Assembly (NCBI GenBank): GCA_016861045.1
Contig: BOKP01000001.1
Coordinates: 933,529-997,528, forward strand
DNA length: 64,000 nucleotides
From: Actinomycetes bacterium
GTDB taxonomy: Bacteria; Actinomycetota; Thermoleophilia; Solirubrobacterales; 70-9
Direction of reading: 5' to 3'
Shown here: in pieces, positions 1 through 9,134 of the stretch
How the letters are laid out: every line of letters starts with the position of its first letter
Numbering within the stretch: position 1 is the stretch's first letter
Program-made: the position numbers and the translations under genes
Notes under the pieces: generated by a model
What the model was told of the DNA's origin: nothing
The model's database searches: none
Seen by the model: the letters and a program-made list of their open reading frames with translations, nothing else

Positions 1-1
1 C

Positions 2-760
2 GTCGATCCGGAGGTCGAGGTGCGCGAGACGAAGAACCAGATCGACGATCTGATGAACGAGGTTCGCGTGCGGACGGAGCGGCAGGAACGCTGCCTGGTC
101 ACGACGCTGACCAAGAAGATGTCGGAGGACCTGACCGAGTACCTGCTCGAGCACGGCTTCCGCGTCCGCTACCTGCACTCCGAGGTCGACACGATCGAGC
201 GGATCCAGATCATCCGCGACCTGCGGCTCGGCGAGTACGACGTGCTCGTCGGCGTCAACCTGCTGCGCGAGGGGCTCGACATCCCCGAGGTCGGGCTCGT
301 CGCGATCCTCGACGCCGACAAGGAGGGGTTCCTGCGCGGCTCGACGAGCCTGATCCAGACGATCGGCCGCGCCGCCCGCAACGTCGACGGCAGGGTCCTC
401 ATGTACGCCGACCGCGAGAGCGAGGCGATGCGGACGGCGATCGAGGAGACGGACCGGCGGCGGGCGATCCAGCTCGCCTACAACCGCGACCACGGGATCA
501 CCCCCGAGACCGTCCGCAAGGGGATCAGCGACATCTCCGACTTCCTCGCGATGGAGTCCAACGCCCCGGCGCGGCGGCGGCGGACGGGCGCGACGTTCGA
601 CGGCAGGCCGATCGAGGGCCCCGAGGACCTCGAAAAGGTGATCGTCGCGATCGAGGAGGAGATGCTCGCCGCCGCCGAGGACCTCCGCTTCGAGGAGGCG
701 GCGCGGCTGCGGGACGAGCTCAAGGAGCTGCGCCGCGACCTCGAGGCGATGCGCGCCTGA
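2..760 (+). CDS. uvrB: UvrABC excision nuclease subunit B, C-terminal part (5' end outside window)
   Basis: This is the DNA-damage-verifying helicase-like subunit of nucleotide excision repair, acting with UvrA and UvrC in the cytoplasm. The open frame runs in from the left edge, so only about 252 C-terminal residues are visible. Seen: helicase domain 2 with the motif VI-like QTIGRAARN, the preceding REGLDIPEV segment, and a C-terminal UVR domain (about the last 40 residues, [17 protein letters not shown]) that in the family contacts UvrC. The likely partner uvrA lies about 0.9 kb downstream on the same strand. Identification is secure; the N-terminal Walker A part cannot be judged. Confidence 0.97.
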   Translation, partial: VDPEVEVRETKNQIDDLMNEVRVRTERQERCLVTTLTKKMSEDLTEYLLEHGFRVRYLHSEVDTIERIQIIRDLRLGEYDVLVGVNLLREGLDIPEVGLVAILDADKEGFLRGSTSLIQTIGRAARNVDGRVLMYADRESEAMRTAIEETDRRRAIQLAYNRDHGITPETVRKGISDISDFLAMESNAPARRRRTGATFDGRPIEGPEDLEKVIVAIEEEMLAAAEDLRFEEAARLRDELKELRRDLEAMRA

Positions 761-763
761 CGG

Positions 764-779
764 CCCGGGGGCGCCCGGG
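764..779 (+). terminator. possible hairpin after uvrB
   Basis: CCCGGG-GGCG-CCCGGG, a self-complementary stem just after the uvrB stop. No T-tract follows, so intrinsic termination is doubtful and any effect is inference. Confidence 0.2.
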
Positions 780-964
780 TCGTCGTCGTCGTCGGCCGGC
801 CTGTGCCCGGGGCCGCGGCGCCGGTCCTTCCCGATTCGGCGTTCCCGGCCCCTTCGGGCCGCCCGGATCGGGCGAGCGGGACGAAACCGGGCGGATAGGG
901 CGGTTTCAGCCCGCTCAGCGGCGGCGTCAGGGAACCCGGCGGCCGGGAGGCGCATGGACCGGGA

Positions 965-970
965 TACTGT
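965..970 (+). promoter_or_regulatory. -10 box (TACTGT), leaderless type
   Basis: TACTGT lies 6 bases before the ATG of the coiled-coil gene. That spacing puts transcription start at or next to the start codon, as at many other genes of this window. Confidence 0.5.
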
Positions 971-976
971 CTGCCG

Positions 977-1597
977 ATGGATCGAGGGGACGCGAGCGCC
1001 GATCTTGCCGAGCGGGCCGCCGAGCGCGTCCGCGCGATCGTCGCGGCGGCCGAGGCGGCGGCGGCGGAGATCGTCGCCGACGCGAAGGCCGAGGCCGAGC
1101 GGGTTCGGGCGGATGCCGCGGCGGAGGCGGAGCGGATCCGGGCCGCGGCGCGGACCGAGTCGGAGCAGGAGGTCGAGGCGGCGAGCCGTGAGGCGAGCGG
1201 GCGGATCGAGCAGGCGCGCGGGGCCGTCGAGGGCCTCGTCGCCCAGGCCGACCGGCTCCGCGCCCAGGTCGGAGCGCTCGGCCGCGACCTCGCCGCGAAC
1301 GTCCCCGGGGCGCCCGCAAGGAGTGCCGGCGAGGCCGGGGCCGCCCCGGATCCGGCGGCCGGCGAACGACGCGACGAGCCCGCGGCCGAGCCGGAGGAGC
1401 CGGCCGAGCCGGCGGCGGCCGGCGGGTCCTCGCCCCGGCCGGCCGCCGATGAGAGCGGGGCCCGGCTGGTGGCGATGAACATGGCCCTCGAGGGCGCCTC
1501 CCGGGACGCGATCGCGAGGCGGCTCGAGGCCGACTTCGGCTCGCTGGCCGGCGTCGGGGAGATCGTCGACGACGTCCTCCGCCGCGCCGGACGCTGA
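977..1597 (+). CDS. Ala/Glu/Arg-rich coiled-coil protein between uvrB and uvrA
   Basis: Not recognised as a named family. The 206-residue product has three parts. Residues ~10-115 form a long predicted coiled coil made of A/E/R heptad-like stretches, resembling DivIVA- or ATP synthase b-like rods. Residues ~115-160 are a Pro/Ala/Glu linker. The last ~45 residues are compact ([20 protein letters not shown]..., ending DDVLRRAGR). No signal peptide or membrane span is seen. The ATG was chosen because a TACTGT -10 box sits 6 bases upstream; an overlapping frame at 954 has no support. Location between uvrB and uvrA suggests co-inheritance, but a repair role is only inference. Confidence 0.75.
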   Translation: MDRGDASADLAERAAERVRAIVAAAEAAAAEIVADAKAEAERVRADAAAEAERIRAAARTESEQEVEAASREASGRIEQARGAVEGLVAQADRLRAQVGALGRDLAANVPGAPARSAGEAGAAPDPAAGERRDEPAAEPEEPAEPAAAGGSSPRPAADESGARLVAMNMALEGASRDAIARRLEADFGSLAGVGEIVDDVLRRAGR

Positions 1598-1641
1598 CCG
1601 TCGGGGCCGCGATCCCGCGGCCGAACGTCCGTTCGTGCACG

Positions 1642-1647
1642 TAGAAT
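1642..1647 (+). promoter_or_regulatory. -10 box (TAGAAT) of uvrA, leaderless type
   Basis: TAGAAT ends 7 bases before the GTG start of uvrA, so the uvrA mRNA probably begins at or beside its start codon. No LexA-type box was recognised nearby. Confidence 0.6.
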
Positions 1648-1654
1648 CCCGCTG

Positions 1655-4594
1655 GTGGGATCGAGTCCGAGCAGCGGTCGCATCGTCGTCTCCGGTGCGC
1701 GCGAGCACAACCTGAAGAACATCGACGTCGAGCTGCCCCGCGACGCGCTCGTCGTGATGACCGGGCTCTCCGGCTCCGGCAAGTCGAGCCTCGCCTTCGA
1801 CACGATCTACGCCGAGGGCCAGCGCCGTTACGTCGAGTCGCTGTCGGCGTACGCGCGCCAGTTCCTCGGCCAGATGGACAAGCCCGACGTCGACTCGATC
1901 GAGGGCCTGAGCCCGGCGATCTCGATCGACCAGAAGACGACTTCGCGCAACCCGCGCTCGACCGTCGGCACGGTGACCGAGATCTACGACTACATGCGGC
2001 TGCTGTGGTCGCGGATCGGCAGGCCCCACTGCCCGACCTGCGGCGAGCCGATCGCCGGCCAGTCGATCGAGCAGATCACCGACCGGGTGCTGACGCTGGA
2101 CGAGGGCACCCGGTTCATGGTCCTGGCGCCGGTCGTCCGCGAGCGCAAGGGCGAGTACGGCCGGCTGCTCGAGGAGATGCGGCAGCAGGGCTACGCGCGC
2201 GCCGTCGTCGACGGCGAGCTGTGCCGGCTCGACGAGGAGATCACGCTCGACAAGCGCTTCAAGCACGACATCTCGATCGTCGTTGACCGGCTCGTGATGA
2301 AGGAGGGCCTGCGGAAGCGGTTGTCGGAGTCGGTCGAGGCGGCGGCCGGGCTCGCCGACGGGCTCGTCGAGGTCGAGATCGTCGACGGCGACGACGGCGC
2401 GGCGGGTGGCGACGGCGCCCGCACCCTGTCGGGCCCGAGCGCCGGCAAGCGCGGCGACGTTCTCGTCTTCAGCGAGAAGTTCGCCTGCCTCGCGTGCGGC
2501 ACCTCGATGCCCGAGATCGAGCCGCGGATCTTCTCCTTCAACTCGCCGCACGGAGCCTGCGAGCGCTGCCACGGGCTCGGCTTCCAGCGCGTGATCGATC
2601 CCGAGCTCTGCATCCCCGACCCGACCCTCTCGATCGCCGAGGGGGCGCTCGCGACCTGGATGGGGGCGGCATCGATGTACTACCGGCGCCTCGTCGAGGC
2701 GGTCTGCGAGGAGCACGGGATCGACCGCGACACGCCCTGGCAGGACCTGCCCGAGGCCGATCGCCGCGTGCTGCTCGAGGGGACCGGATCGGAGCGCCAC
2801 CGGATCTCCTACAAGAACCGGTTCGGCCGTCGGCGCAGCTACAACGCCCGCTTCGAGGGAATCACCGCCGGGCTCGAGCGCCGCTACGCGAACACGGACT
2901 CGGAGAAGACGAGGGAGCGGATCGAGGGGCTGATGGCCCTGCAGCCCTGCCCGGCATGCGGCGGCGCCCGGCTCCGCCCCGAGAGCCTCGCGGTCACCGT
3001 CGGCGGCCTCTCGATTCACGAGTACTCGCGGCTCTCGGCCCGTGCCGCGCTCGAGTGGATCGCCGCCCTCGAGCTGACCGACACCGAGCGCGCGATCGCG
3101 AGGCTCGTCGTCCGCGAGGTCGAGGAGCGGCTCTCGTTCCTGGTCTCGGTCGGGATCGGCTACCTGACGCTGGGGCGGGCGGCGACGACGCTGTCGGGCG
3201 GGGAGGCGCAGCGGATCCGCCTGGCGACCCAGATCGGCTCCAGCCTCGTCGGCGTCCTCTACATCCTCGACGAGCCCTCGATCGGGTTGCACCAGCGCGA
3301 CAACGCGAAGCTGATCGGGACGCTGGAGCGGCTTCGCGACCTCGGCAACACGGTGATCGTGGTCGAGCACGACGAGGGGACGATGCGGGCGGCCGACTAC
3401 CTCGTCGACCTCGGGCCCGGCGCGGGCGAGCACGGTGGGCGGATCGTGGCCGCCGGGACGCCGGCGCAGGTGATCCGGGAGCCTGCGTCGCTGACCGGGC
3501 GCTACCTGTCCGGCAAGCTGACGATCCCGGTTCCGGAGCGCCGCCGGCGCGGACGCGGCGATCTGGTCGTACGTGGCGCCCGCGAGCACAACCTGAAGGG
3601 GATCGACGCGGCGATCCCGCTCGGCACCTTCACCTGCGTGACCGGCGTCTCCGGGTCGGGCAAGTCGACGCTGATCAACGAGACGCTCTACCGCGCCGTC
3701 GCCAACCGCCTCCACCGGGCGCGGAGCCGGCCGGGGGCCCACGACCGGATCGACGGGATCGGCGACATCGACAAGGTCATCAACATCGACCAGTCGCCGA
3801 TCGGCCGCACGCCGCGGTCGAACCCGGCCACCTACACCGGCGTCTTCGACCACATCCGCCAGCTCTTCGCGCAGACGAAGGAGGCGCGGGCGCGCGGCTA
3901 TCAGCCGGGCAGGTTCAGCTTCAACGTCAAGGGCGGGCGCTGCGAGGTCTGCAAGGGCGACGGGCAGATCAAGATCGAGATGCACTTCCTGCCCGACGTC
4001 TACGTCCCCTGCGAGCAATGCAACGGCCGCCGCTACAACCGCGAGACGCTCGAGGTCCGCTTCAAGGGCAAGTCGATCGCCGACGTGCTCGAGATGCCGG
4101 TCGCCGACGCGGTCGAGTTCTTCGCCAGGATCCCGAAGATCCACCGGCGCCTGCAGACGCTGCACGACGTCGGGCTCGACTACATCCGGCTCGGGCAGCC
4201 GGCGACGACGCTCTCGGGCGGCGAGGCGCAGCGCGTGAAGCTCGCGACCGAGCTCTCGAAGATCGCCACCGGCGAGACCCTCTACATCCTCGACGAGCCG
4301 ACGACGGGGCTCCACTTCGCCGACGTCGAGCGGCTCCTCGACGTGCTCGCGCGGCTCGTCGACGCCGGCAACACCGTCGTCGTGATCGAGCACAACCTCG
4401 ACGTCATCAAGTCGGCCGACTGGATCGTCGACCTTGGGCCCGAGGGCGGCGAGGGCGGCGGCGAGATCATCGCCGCCGGGACGCCGGAGCAGGTCGCGAC
4501 CGAGACGGGCTCCTACACCGGCCGCTTCCTCGAGGAGCTCGTCGAGCCGAAGGTCGAGCGGACGGCAACCCAGCCCGAGCCGGTCGCGGCCTGA
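1655..4594 (+). CDS. uvrA: UvrABC excision nuclease subunit A
   Basis: DNA damage sensor ATPase of nucleotide excision repair; it loads UvrB on lesions. At 979 residues it is full length for the family. Seen: first Walker [10 protein letters not shown] (~37-45), zinc-finger cysteines (CPTCG; CLACG with CERCHG; CPACGG), first ABC signature [23 protein letters not shown] Walker B, second Walker [11 protein letters not shown], the CEVCKGDG...CEQCNG finger, second signature [14 protein letters not shown], and [10 protein letters not shown]. The start is GTG 1655, supported by the TAGAAT box 7 bases upstream. The frame opens upstream only in antisense or shifted shadows. Identification is secure. 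Confidence 0.98.
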   Translation: MGSSPSSGRIVVSGAREHNLKNIDVELPRDALVVMTGLSGSGKSSLAFDTIYAEGQRRYVESLSAYARQFLGQMDKPDVDSIEGLSPAISIDQKTTSRNPRSTVGTVTEIYDYMRLLWSRIGRPHCPTCGEPIAGQSIEQITDRVLTLDEGTRFMVLAPVVRERKGEYGRLLEEMRQQGYARAVVDGELCRLDEEITLDKRFKHDISIVVDRLVMKEGLRKRLSESVEAAAGLADGLVEVEIVDGDDGAAGGDGARTLSGPSAGKRGDVLVFSEKFACLACGTSMPEIEPRIFSFNSPHGACERCHGLGFQRVIDPELCIPDPTLSIAEGALATWMGAASMYYRRLVEAVCEEHGIDRDTPWQDLPEADRRVLLEGTGSERHRISYKNRFGRRRSYNARFEGITAGLERRYANTDSEKTRERIEGLMALQPCPACGGARLRPESLAVTVGGLSIHEYSRLSARAALEWIAALELTDTERAIARLVVREVEERLSFLVSVGIGYLTLGRAATTLSGGEAQRIRLATQIGSSLVGVLYILDEPSIGLHQRDNAKLIGTLERLRDLGNTVIVVEHDEGTMRAADYLVDLGPGAGEHGGRIVAAGTPAQVIREPASLTGRYLSGKLTIPVPERRRRGRGDLVVRGAREHNLKGIDAAIPLGTFTCVTGVSGSGKSTLINETLYRAVANRLHRARSRPGAHDRIDGIGDIDKVINIDQSPIGRTPRSNPATYTGVFDHIRQLFAQTKEARARGYQPGRFSFNVKGGRCEVCKGDGQIKIEMHFLPDVYVPCEQCNGRRYNRETLEVRFKGKSIADVLEMPVADAVEFFARIPKIHRRLQTLHDVGLDYIRLGQPATTLSGGEAQRVKLATELSKIATGETLYILDEPTTGLHFADVERLLDVLARLVDAGNTVVVIEHNLDVIKSADWIVDLGPEGGEGGGEIIAAGTPEQVATETGSYTGRFLEELVEPKVERTATQPEPVAA

Positions 4595-4665
4595 GCGGGC
4601 ACGGTGGTCCAGCGGTTGCCGGCGGCGGGGCTGCTGGGAGCGGTAATCCTCGCGCGGTTGGTGAG

Positions 4666-4702
4666 CTGCAGATTGGTGACCATCATGGTCACCAACTTGC
4701 AG
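4666..4702. promoter_or_regulatory. 37 bp palindrome, possible operator (perfect 23 bp core)
   Basis: The core TTGGTGACCAT-C-ATGGTCACCAA (4673-4695) has perfect 11 bp arms; the symmetry extends to 18 bp arms with two mismatches (CTGCA...TGCAG). It overlaps an ATG (4685) that opens a 37-codon frame starting MVTNLQM. A palindrome over the start of a gene is typical of self-regulated antitoxin operons. The following frame shows no recognisable antitoxin, so this may be a relic. Confidence 0.5.
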
Positions 4703-4798
4703 ATGGGACGTGCTGGGGTGGGAGCTGGATCTGAACGATCGCTTGCGGAACGACCACCGGAAGCTGATCTCCGCAGGAGCGTGGTCCGGGGCCGCTGA
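4685..4798 (+). pseudogene. short frame at palindrome, possible antitoxin remnant
   Basis: A 37-codon frame beginning MVTNLQM, which resembles the first residues of VapB-type antitoxins (commonly M-x-T-N-L). After residue 7 it becomes Arg/Gly/Glu-rich with no family likeness, and no toxin frame follows. The same residues are also encoded on the other strand because of the palindrome, which weakens the case. I treat it as a possible remnant only. Confidence 0.2.
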
Positions 4799-4809
4799 AT
4801 GGGCGGGGC

Positions 4810-5472
4810 ATGCAAGCTCGTATTCCGATCGCCGTCGCCGCTGCCTCAGCCGCGCTCGCCGTCGCTCCCGCCGCGGCCGGCGCCGCGGTCACGCACACCG
4901 TCCAGCCCGGTGAGACCCTCTCCGGGATCGCCGCCGCCAACGGCCTCACCACCGACGCGCTCGCCGCCTGGAACGGCGTCGCCAGCGACCACCTCGTGAT
5001 CGCCGGTGCCTCGCTGTCGGTGCCGACGCCCGAGGAGGCCGGCCTCGGCACGACCGCGACCGGCACCGCGGCGACCGGCGCGGCGACGACCGCACCCGGC
5101 ACGGCACCGGCGCCGTGGCTCGGGTCGATTCCGAGCCCGTGGGGCGACCTCTACCTCGATGCCGGCGCCGCCGCGGCCTGGAGCTCGATGCGGCAGGCGT
5201 CGCTGGCCACCTACGGCGTCGATCTCTACCCGGCCGGGCCGCTGTCGGCCTACCGGACGTCTGGCCAGCAGGGGGAGATGTACGAGCTCTACCTGTCCGG
5301 CGCCGGGGCGCCGGCCAACCCGCCCGGCTACTCCTCGCACGAGCTCGGCGTCTCGGTCGACCTGGCGACGCCGGCGATGCGCGACATCGTCGACCAGATC
5401 GGCTGGCAGTACGGCTGGGGCAAGTTCGAGGCGCCGGAGGAGTGGTGGCACGTGAGCTGGGGCGGCGGCTAG
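4810..5472 (+). CDS. secreted LysM + VanY-type D-alanyl-D-alanine carboxypeptidase
   Basis: A predicted exported peptidoglycan peptidase of 220 residues. Residues 1-26 form a signal peptide ending AAAGAA. Residues 28-71 are one LysM domain (HTVQPGETLSGIA...), which in the family binds peptidoglycan. Residues 72-105 are an Ala/Thr/Gly linker. The C-terminal half is a VanY/peptidase M15 domain with the zinc-binding SSHELGVSVD (H177, D184) and the catalytic EEWWHV (E211, H214). All key residues are present, so D,D-carboxypeptidase or endopeptidase activity is likely. The ATG at 4810 gives the complete signal peptide. It stands alone between uvrA and a convergent gene. Confidence 0.88.
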   Translation: MQARIPIAVAAASAALAVAPAAAGAAVTHTVQPGETLSGIAAANGLTTDALAAWNGVASDHLVIAGASLSVPTPEEAGLGTTATGTAATGAATTAPGTAPAPWLGSIPSPWGDLYLDAGAAAAWSSMRQASLATYGVDLYPAGPLSAYRTSGQQGEMYELYLSGAGAPANPPGYSSHELGVSVDLATPAMRDIVDQIGWQYGWGKFEAPEEWWHVSWGGG

Positions 5473-5560
5473 GGGCCGTTCAGGGCGAGGGGCGCCCCGG
5501 CTCGGCGTCCTCGTCCTGGGCTCGGGCGGGTGCGAGGGGCGGGGTCCCGCGGAACCGCCC

Positions 5561-6139
5561 CTACGGGATTCCGGAATCGGGATGGGCTTCCCGGTCCTTG
5601 TCGCTCCCGAGGTCCAGCGGCTCCGGGGCGTCGCCGCCGAGCAGGCGCACCACCTCGGCGCTCCACGGGTTCGTCCGTAGGGTCGGTGCGTAGAGCTTCA
5701 GCGGCCCGCTGCGTTCCGGGAGGTGGAGGAGGACCACGTCGCGCATGAACGCGCGGCCGGCGCGCTCGGCGCGGACGCCGGACCGCGGCCAGGCGCGAGC
5801 CGGCGTCACGGCGGCCTCGTCGCGGCGGATCCCTGCCCGCTCCAGGGCCAGCGCGTGGACCTCGGAGGCGGTCAGCGCGAGCAGGATCGCCGGCGCCAGA
5901 CCGAGGCCGTCGCGGCGCCTGCGGCGGCGGGCGAGCGGCAGCAGCGCCATCCCGAGCAGCGGGACCGAGGCGATCGCCTCGGTCGGAACGGTGCTGAACT
6001 CGCCGGCCGCGAGGATCTCGCCCTCGACTCGCGTCGCGGCGAGCGCCCGCAGCTCGGCGCCGCGCCGCTCGCGGTACCGGCGCGCGATCTCGAGCCGCTC
6101 CTCGCGCGTCTGCTCGCCGGCCGCGTCTCCGAAGGCCAC
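5561..6139 (-). CDS. hypothetical protein with hydrophobic segments
   Basis: Not recognised. The 192-residue product starts at a GTG at 6139, because a TAGCTT -10 box lies 7 bases upstream on this strand. A longer open frame to 6901 is antisense to the acetyltransferase and was trimmed. Seen: an Arg/Glu-rich N-terminal ~40 residues; two hydrophobic stretches (VPLLGMALLPLA and LGLAPAILLALTA) around an Arg cluster; then a soluble C-terminal half with a WSAEVVRLLGG segment. The hydrophobic stretches may be membrane-inserted. It is divergent from the acetyltransferase, with 18 bases between the two starts. Confidence 0.6.
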   Translation of the reverse strand: MAFGDAAGEQTREERLEIARRYRERRGAELRALAATRVEGEILAAGEFSTVPTEAIASVPLLGMALLPLARRRRRRDGLGLAPAILLALTASEVHALALERAGIRRDEAAVTPARAWPRSGVRAERAGRAFMRDVVLLHLPERSGPLKLYAPTLRTNPWSAEVVRLLGGDAPEPLDLGSDKDREAHPDSGIP

Positions 6140-6146
6140 GTCTGGG

Positions 6147-6152
6147 AAGCTA
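6147..6152 (-). promoter_or_regulatory. -10 box (TAGCTT) for the reverse-strand hypothetical gene
   Basis: On the minus strand TAGCTT ends 7 bases before the GTG at 6139, matching the leaderless arrangement seen throughout the window. Confidence 0.45.
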
Positions 6153-6157
6153 CAGCC

Positions 6158-6799
6158 GTGGCGGCCGACGACCCCTACGTGGCGCCGCAGCGCGGGTGGC
6201 GGATGTGGTGGCGGAAGCGCCGCTGGTACGAGCGCACCCACCGCCTCCGGAACCGCTGGCGGATCAACCGGCACGCCGCGCGAGGCGGCTTCTTCGTCCG
6301 TCACCCGGTCGAGGGCGAGGTCCTCGAGGCCCTCGACGACGGGCGCCTGCGGATCGGTGAGGGGACGCTGCTCGAGCCGGGCTGCTGGATCACGCTCGCC
6401 CCGGAGGCGCGGATCACGATCGGCCGCGGCTGCTTCCTCAACCGCGAGACGATGCTCGCCGCGCAGGAGTCGATCGAGATCGGCGACCACGTGATGCTCG
6501 CCAACCACTGCTTCGTCGGCGACTCCGACCACCGCTTCGACGACCCCGGGCTGCCGATCACCTGGCAGGGGTTCGTCGCTCGCGGACCGGTGAGGATCGG
6601 GGCCAACTGCTGGCTCGGCAAGGGCGTCGTCGTCACCGGCGGCACCGAGATCGGCGAGCATTGCGTGATCGGCTCGAACTCGGTGGTCACCCGCGATGCG
6701 CCACCGTGGACGATCTCGGCAGGCGTTCCCGCCGAGGTGATCCGCGAGATCGAGCCCGCCCCCGCCGGGGAGGCGGGCGCCGCCCCGGGTGGCGGCTAG
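6158..6799 (+). CDS. left-handed beta-helix (hexapeptide) acyltransferase
   Basis: An O-acetyltransferase-like enzyme of 213 residues, probably cytoplasmic and using acetyl-CoA. The N-terminal ~45 residues are Trp/Arg-rich (WRMWWRKRRWYERTHRLRNR). From ~residue 60 on there are imperfect [LIV]-G-x4 repeats (LEPGCWITL, ITIGRGCFL, IEIGDHVML, VRIGANCWL, TEIGEHCVI). The conserved loop DSDHRFDDP carries the family His, and the C-terminus has the usual AGVPAEVIREI. GTG 6158 was chosen because the frame upstream overlaps the divergent gene and loses similarity. Substrate (sugar, cell-envelope glycan or other) is unknown. Confidence 0.85.
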   Translation: MAADDPYVAPQRGWRMWWRKRRWYERTHRLRNRWRINRHAARGGFFVRHPVEGEVLEALDDGRLRIGEGTLLEPGCWITLAPEARITIGRGCFLNRETMLAAQESIEIGDHVMLANHCFVGDSDHRFDDPGLPITWQGFVARGPVRIGANCWLGKGVVVTGGTEIGEHCVIGSNSVVTRDAPPWTISAGVPAEVIREIEPAPAGEAGAAPGGG

Positions 6800-6802
6800 C
6801 CT
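6797..6802 (+). promoter_or_regulatory. -10 box (TAGCCT), leaderless type
   Basis: TAGCCT overlaps the acetyltransferase stop and lies 7 bases before the GTG (6810) of the lipoprotein gene. This decides that start over the GTG at 6789. Confidence 0.5.
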
Positions 6803-6809
6803 GTTCGCC

Positions 6810-7328
6810 GTGAACCATCGAGCCACCGCAGCCCTGCTCGCCGCGGCCCTCGCGGCTCCGCTTCTCGCCGCGTGCGGCGAGAAGGAGGAGCCGGCGACCA
6901 CGGGCCCGGTGGTCGCCGAGACGACGACGGGCCCGGCGACGACCCCAAACGGCGGGGGCGGGGGCGGGGGCGGTCAGCCCGCCACCGACGAGGAGCGGAT
7001 CAGGGCCACCATCACCCAGTTCCTGACGAAGCCGGGGAATCTCGAGGAGCCGGCGTCGGCGGCGGTCTGCGACGAGCTGCTAACCGAGCGCTTCCTGAGG
7101 CAGACCTACGGGAGCCGCAAGAACTGCATCGAGTCGCGCATGCCCGGCGCCCTCGCCGATCAGGCGACGATCCTCGGCCGCAAGCCCGGACGCGGCGGCG
7201 CGACCGTCGTCACCGTCGAGCCGCGGGGCGGCGTCTTCGGCGGCCAGACCCTGCGGGTGACGGTGGTCGAGGCCGGCGGCGCCTGGAAGATCGACGAGAT
7301 CAGCGGCAACGCCAAGGTCGGGCCGTAG
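6810..7328 (+). CDS. predicted lipoprotein, function unknown
   Basis: A 172-residue protein whose signal peptide ends in the lipobox LLAAC (Cys at ~22), so it is probably lipid-anchored outside the membrane. A Thr/Pro/Gly-rich linker (~25-58) with a run of eight or more Gly precedes a soluble domain. That domain starts with an ATDEERIRATITQFL-like helix and ends in a beta-rich segment (TLRVTVVEAGGAWKIDEI). The fold recalls small NTF2-like/DUF4878-type lipoprotein domains; this is inference from the 'WKI' end. It faces the pan operon tail to tail with 7 bases between them. Confidence 0.75.
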   Translation: MNHRATAALLAAALAAPLLAACGEKEEPATTGPVVAETTTGPATTPNGGGGGGGGQPATDEERIRATITQFLTKPGNLEEPASAAVCDELLTERFLRQTYGSRKNCIESRMPGALADQATILGRKPGRGGATVVTVEPRGGVFGGQTLRVTVVEAGGAWKIDEISGNAKVGP

Positions 7329-7335
7329 CGCGCGC

Positions 7336-8256
7336 CTACCAGTCCCAGGGGCTGGTCCCCGCCAGCGAGTCCTGCTCGAGGTAGCGCCTGAAGGCGTCGA
7401 GCTCGTCGGGGTCGATCGAGTACGTGTGCGAGCCCTCGGGGAAGCGGCGAGCCCGGACGTCGGCGACGTAGGCGGCGACTCCCTCGACCATCGCCGCGTG
7501 GACATCGGCGTAGCGCTTGACGAACCGTGCCGTGTGACCGTCGTGGATGCCGAGGAGGTCGTGGAAGACGAGGACCTGCCCGTCGGTGGCCGCCCCGGCG
7601 CCGATGCCGATGACCGGTACCTCCATGTGCGGCATGATCGCCTCCGTGACCGCCGCCGGGACCGCCTCGAAGACGATCGCGAAGCACCCGATCGCCTGGA
7701 GCGCGAACGCGTCCTCGGCGATCTGGGCGGCACGCTCCCCGGTCCGGCCCTGGGCTTTGTAGCCGCCGAGGGCGGTCGCCGTCTGCGGGGTCAGACCGAC
7801 GTGGCCCATCACCGGGATCCCGGCGCGGACGATCGCGCGGGCGCGATCGACCGAGGCGCCGCCGCGCTCGAGCTTGACGGCGTCGCAGCCGGCCTCCTTG
7901 ACGAAGCGCTGGGCGTTCGTGACCGCCTGCTCGTTCGAGTTCTCGTAGGAGCCGAACGGCATGTCGCCGATCAGGAAGGCCGTGTCGAGGCCGCGTCGGA
8001 CGGCGGCCGCGAGCATCAGCATCTCGTCCATCCCGACCGGCACGGTCGTGTCGTGGCCGAGCACCGTCATCGCCGCGGAGTCGCCGACGAGGACGATGTC
8101 GACCCCCGCGGCCTCGGCGACCCGCGCCGAGGGATGGTCGTAGGCGGTCACCATCGCGATCGGCTCGCCGAGCCCCCGCATCTCCGCCAGCCGCGGGATC
8201 GTGACCTTCGGGCGCTCGTCGGGCGGGGTGCCGGGTACGCGGGGTGGGGTGCTCAT
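7336..8256 (-). CDS. panB: 3-methyl-2-oxobutanoate hydroxymethyltransferase
   Basis: Ketopantoate hydroxymethyltransferase, first step of pantothenate synthesis (methylene-THF dependent, Mg2+). It is 306 residues long; the family is ~260-300. Seen: VLVGDSAAMTVLGHDTTVPV, GDMPFGSYE, the DAVKLERG strand, the catalytic-Glu strand FAIVFEAVP, and GIGAGAATDGQVLVFHDLLG. The ATG at 8256 was chosen because AGGAGG sits upstream on this strand and the ATGA overlaps the panC stop by 4 bases, indicating translational coupling. The frame extends further upstream only in antisense to panC. Last gene of the three-gene operon. Confidence 0.96.
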   Translation of the reverse strand: MSTPPRVPGTPPDERPKVTIPRLAEMRGLGEPIAMVTAYDHPSARVAEAAGVDIVLVGDSAAMTVLGHDTTVPVGMDEMLMLAAAVRRGLDTAFLIGDMPFGSYENSNEQAVTNAQRFVKEAGCDAVKLERGGASVDRARAIVRAGIPVMGHVGLTPQTATALGGYKAQGRTGERAAQIAEDAFALQAIGCFAIVFEAVPAAVTEAIMPHMEVPVIGIGAGAATDGQVLVFHDLLGIHDGHTARFVKRYADVHAAMVEGVAAYVADVRARRFPEGSHTYSIDPDELDAFRRYLEQDSLAGTSPWDW

Positions 8257-9134
8257 CGGTTCTCCTGTCCTCCTGGATCGGTCGTCGCACCGACGACGAC
8301 GTTGTCGATCAGCCTCGCATCGCCGAGCCGCGCCGCGAGCGCGATCAGGGCGGGACGCCCGTTGAAGGCCTCGACCGGGCTGAGGTCCTCGGCGTCGCGC
8401 GCCTCGAGGTACTCGGGCTCGATCCCCGCGCCGCTCAGCTCCGCTCGGGCGGCGGCGAGGGCGTCGCGGGCGGCGGCGCCGGGAACGGCGACGTCGGCTG
8501 CGGCGCGCAGCGCCCGATGGAGCGCGGGCGCGCGCCGGCGGTCGGCCGGCGTCAGGTACGCGTTGCGCGACGACATCGCCAGCCCGTCGGGCTCGCGGAC
8601 CGTGGGCAGGACCGCGATCCGGGCGCCGTAGTCGAGATCCGTCGCCATCCGCTTGATGACGACCGCCTGCTGGGCGTCCTTCTGGCCGAAGTACGCGACG
8701 TCCGGCTCGACCAGGTTGAGCAGCTTGGCCACGATCGTGGTCACTCCCCGGAAGTGCCCGCGTCCGCGTCGGTTGGGATCGCCGCAGAGGACGTCGGTGA
8801 GCCCGCCGACCTCGACCGTGGTCGAGAACCCGGCCGGATAGACCTCCTCGGCGGCGGGTGCGTAGACGAGGTCGACGCCGGCGTCGGCGGCGAGGGCTGC
8901 GTCGCGCTCGCGGTCGCGCGGATAGCGGGCGAGGTCCTCGCCGGGACCGAACTGGGCCGGGTTCACGAACAGGCTCATGACCGCCACGTCGCATTCGGCC
9001 GACGCCGCCCGAAGCAGCGAGGAATGCCCCTCGTGAAGGGCGCCCATCGTCGGCACGAGCCCGATCGTGCGCGCCTCGCGGCGGGCTGGGGCGAGCGCAT
9101 CGCGCAGCTCCCCGGCGGCGGCGACGATCCTCAC
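8253..9134 (-). CDS. panC: pantothenate synthetase (pantoate--beta-alanine ligase)
   Basis: ATP-dependent ligase joining pantoate and beta-alanine, the final step to pantothenate. The 293 residues are complete for the family. Seen: the HIGH-type VPTMGALHEGHSSLL, the pantoate-binding NPAQFGPGEDLARYPRD, FRGVTTIVAKLLNLVEPD, the YFGQKDAQQ lysine strand, and the KMSKS-like AMSSRNAYL. The start GTG overlaps the stop of the upstream DUF2520 gene (GTGA), and its end overlaps panB, so all three are probably one transcript. Confidence 0.97.
   Translation of the reverse strand: MRIVAAAGELRDALAPARREARTIGLVPTMGALHEGHSSLLRAASAECDVAVMSLFVNPAQFGPGEDLARYPRDRERDAALAADAGVDLVYAPAAEEVYPAGFSTTVEVGGLTDVLCGDPNRRGRGHFRGVTTIVAKLLNLVEPDVAYFGQKDAQQAVVIKRMATDLDYGARIAVLPTVREPDGLAMSSRNAYLTPADRRRAPALHRALRAAADVAVPGAAARDALAAARAELSGAGIEPEYLEARDAEDLSPVEAFNGRPALIALAARLGDARLIDNVVVGATTDPGGQENR

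Noticed and set aside
478-1803. 441-codon minus-strand frame across uvrB, coiled-coil and uvrA
   Set aside because: Low-complexity Ser/Arg/Ala/Pro product antisense to recognised genes; no motif or ribosome site.
2494-4734. 746-codon plus-strand frame inside uvrA
   Set aside because: Alternative frame of uvrA with Arg/Asp/Ala-rich product; uvrA motifs are in the other frame.
4595-4809. c-di-AMP (ydaO-type) riboswitch before the LysM gene
   Set aside because: Such switches precede cell-wall hydrolases in actinobacteria, but none of its conserved stretches is present here; only the palindrome is.
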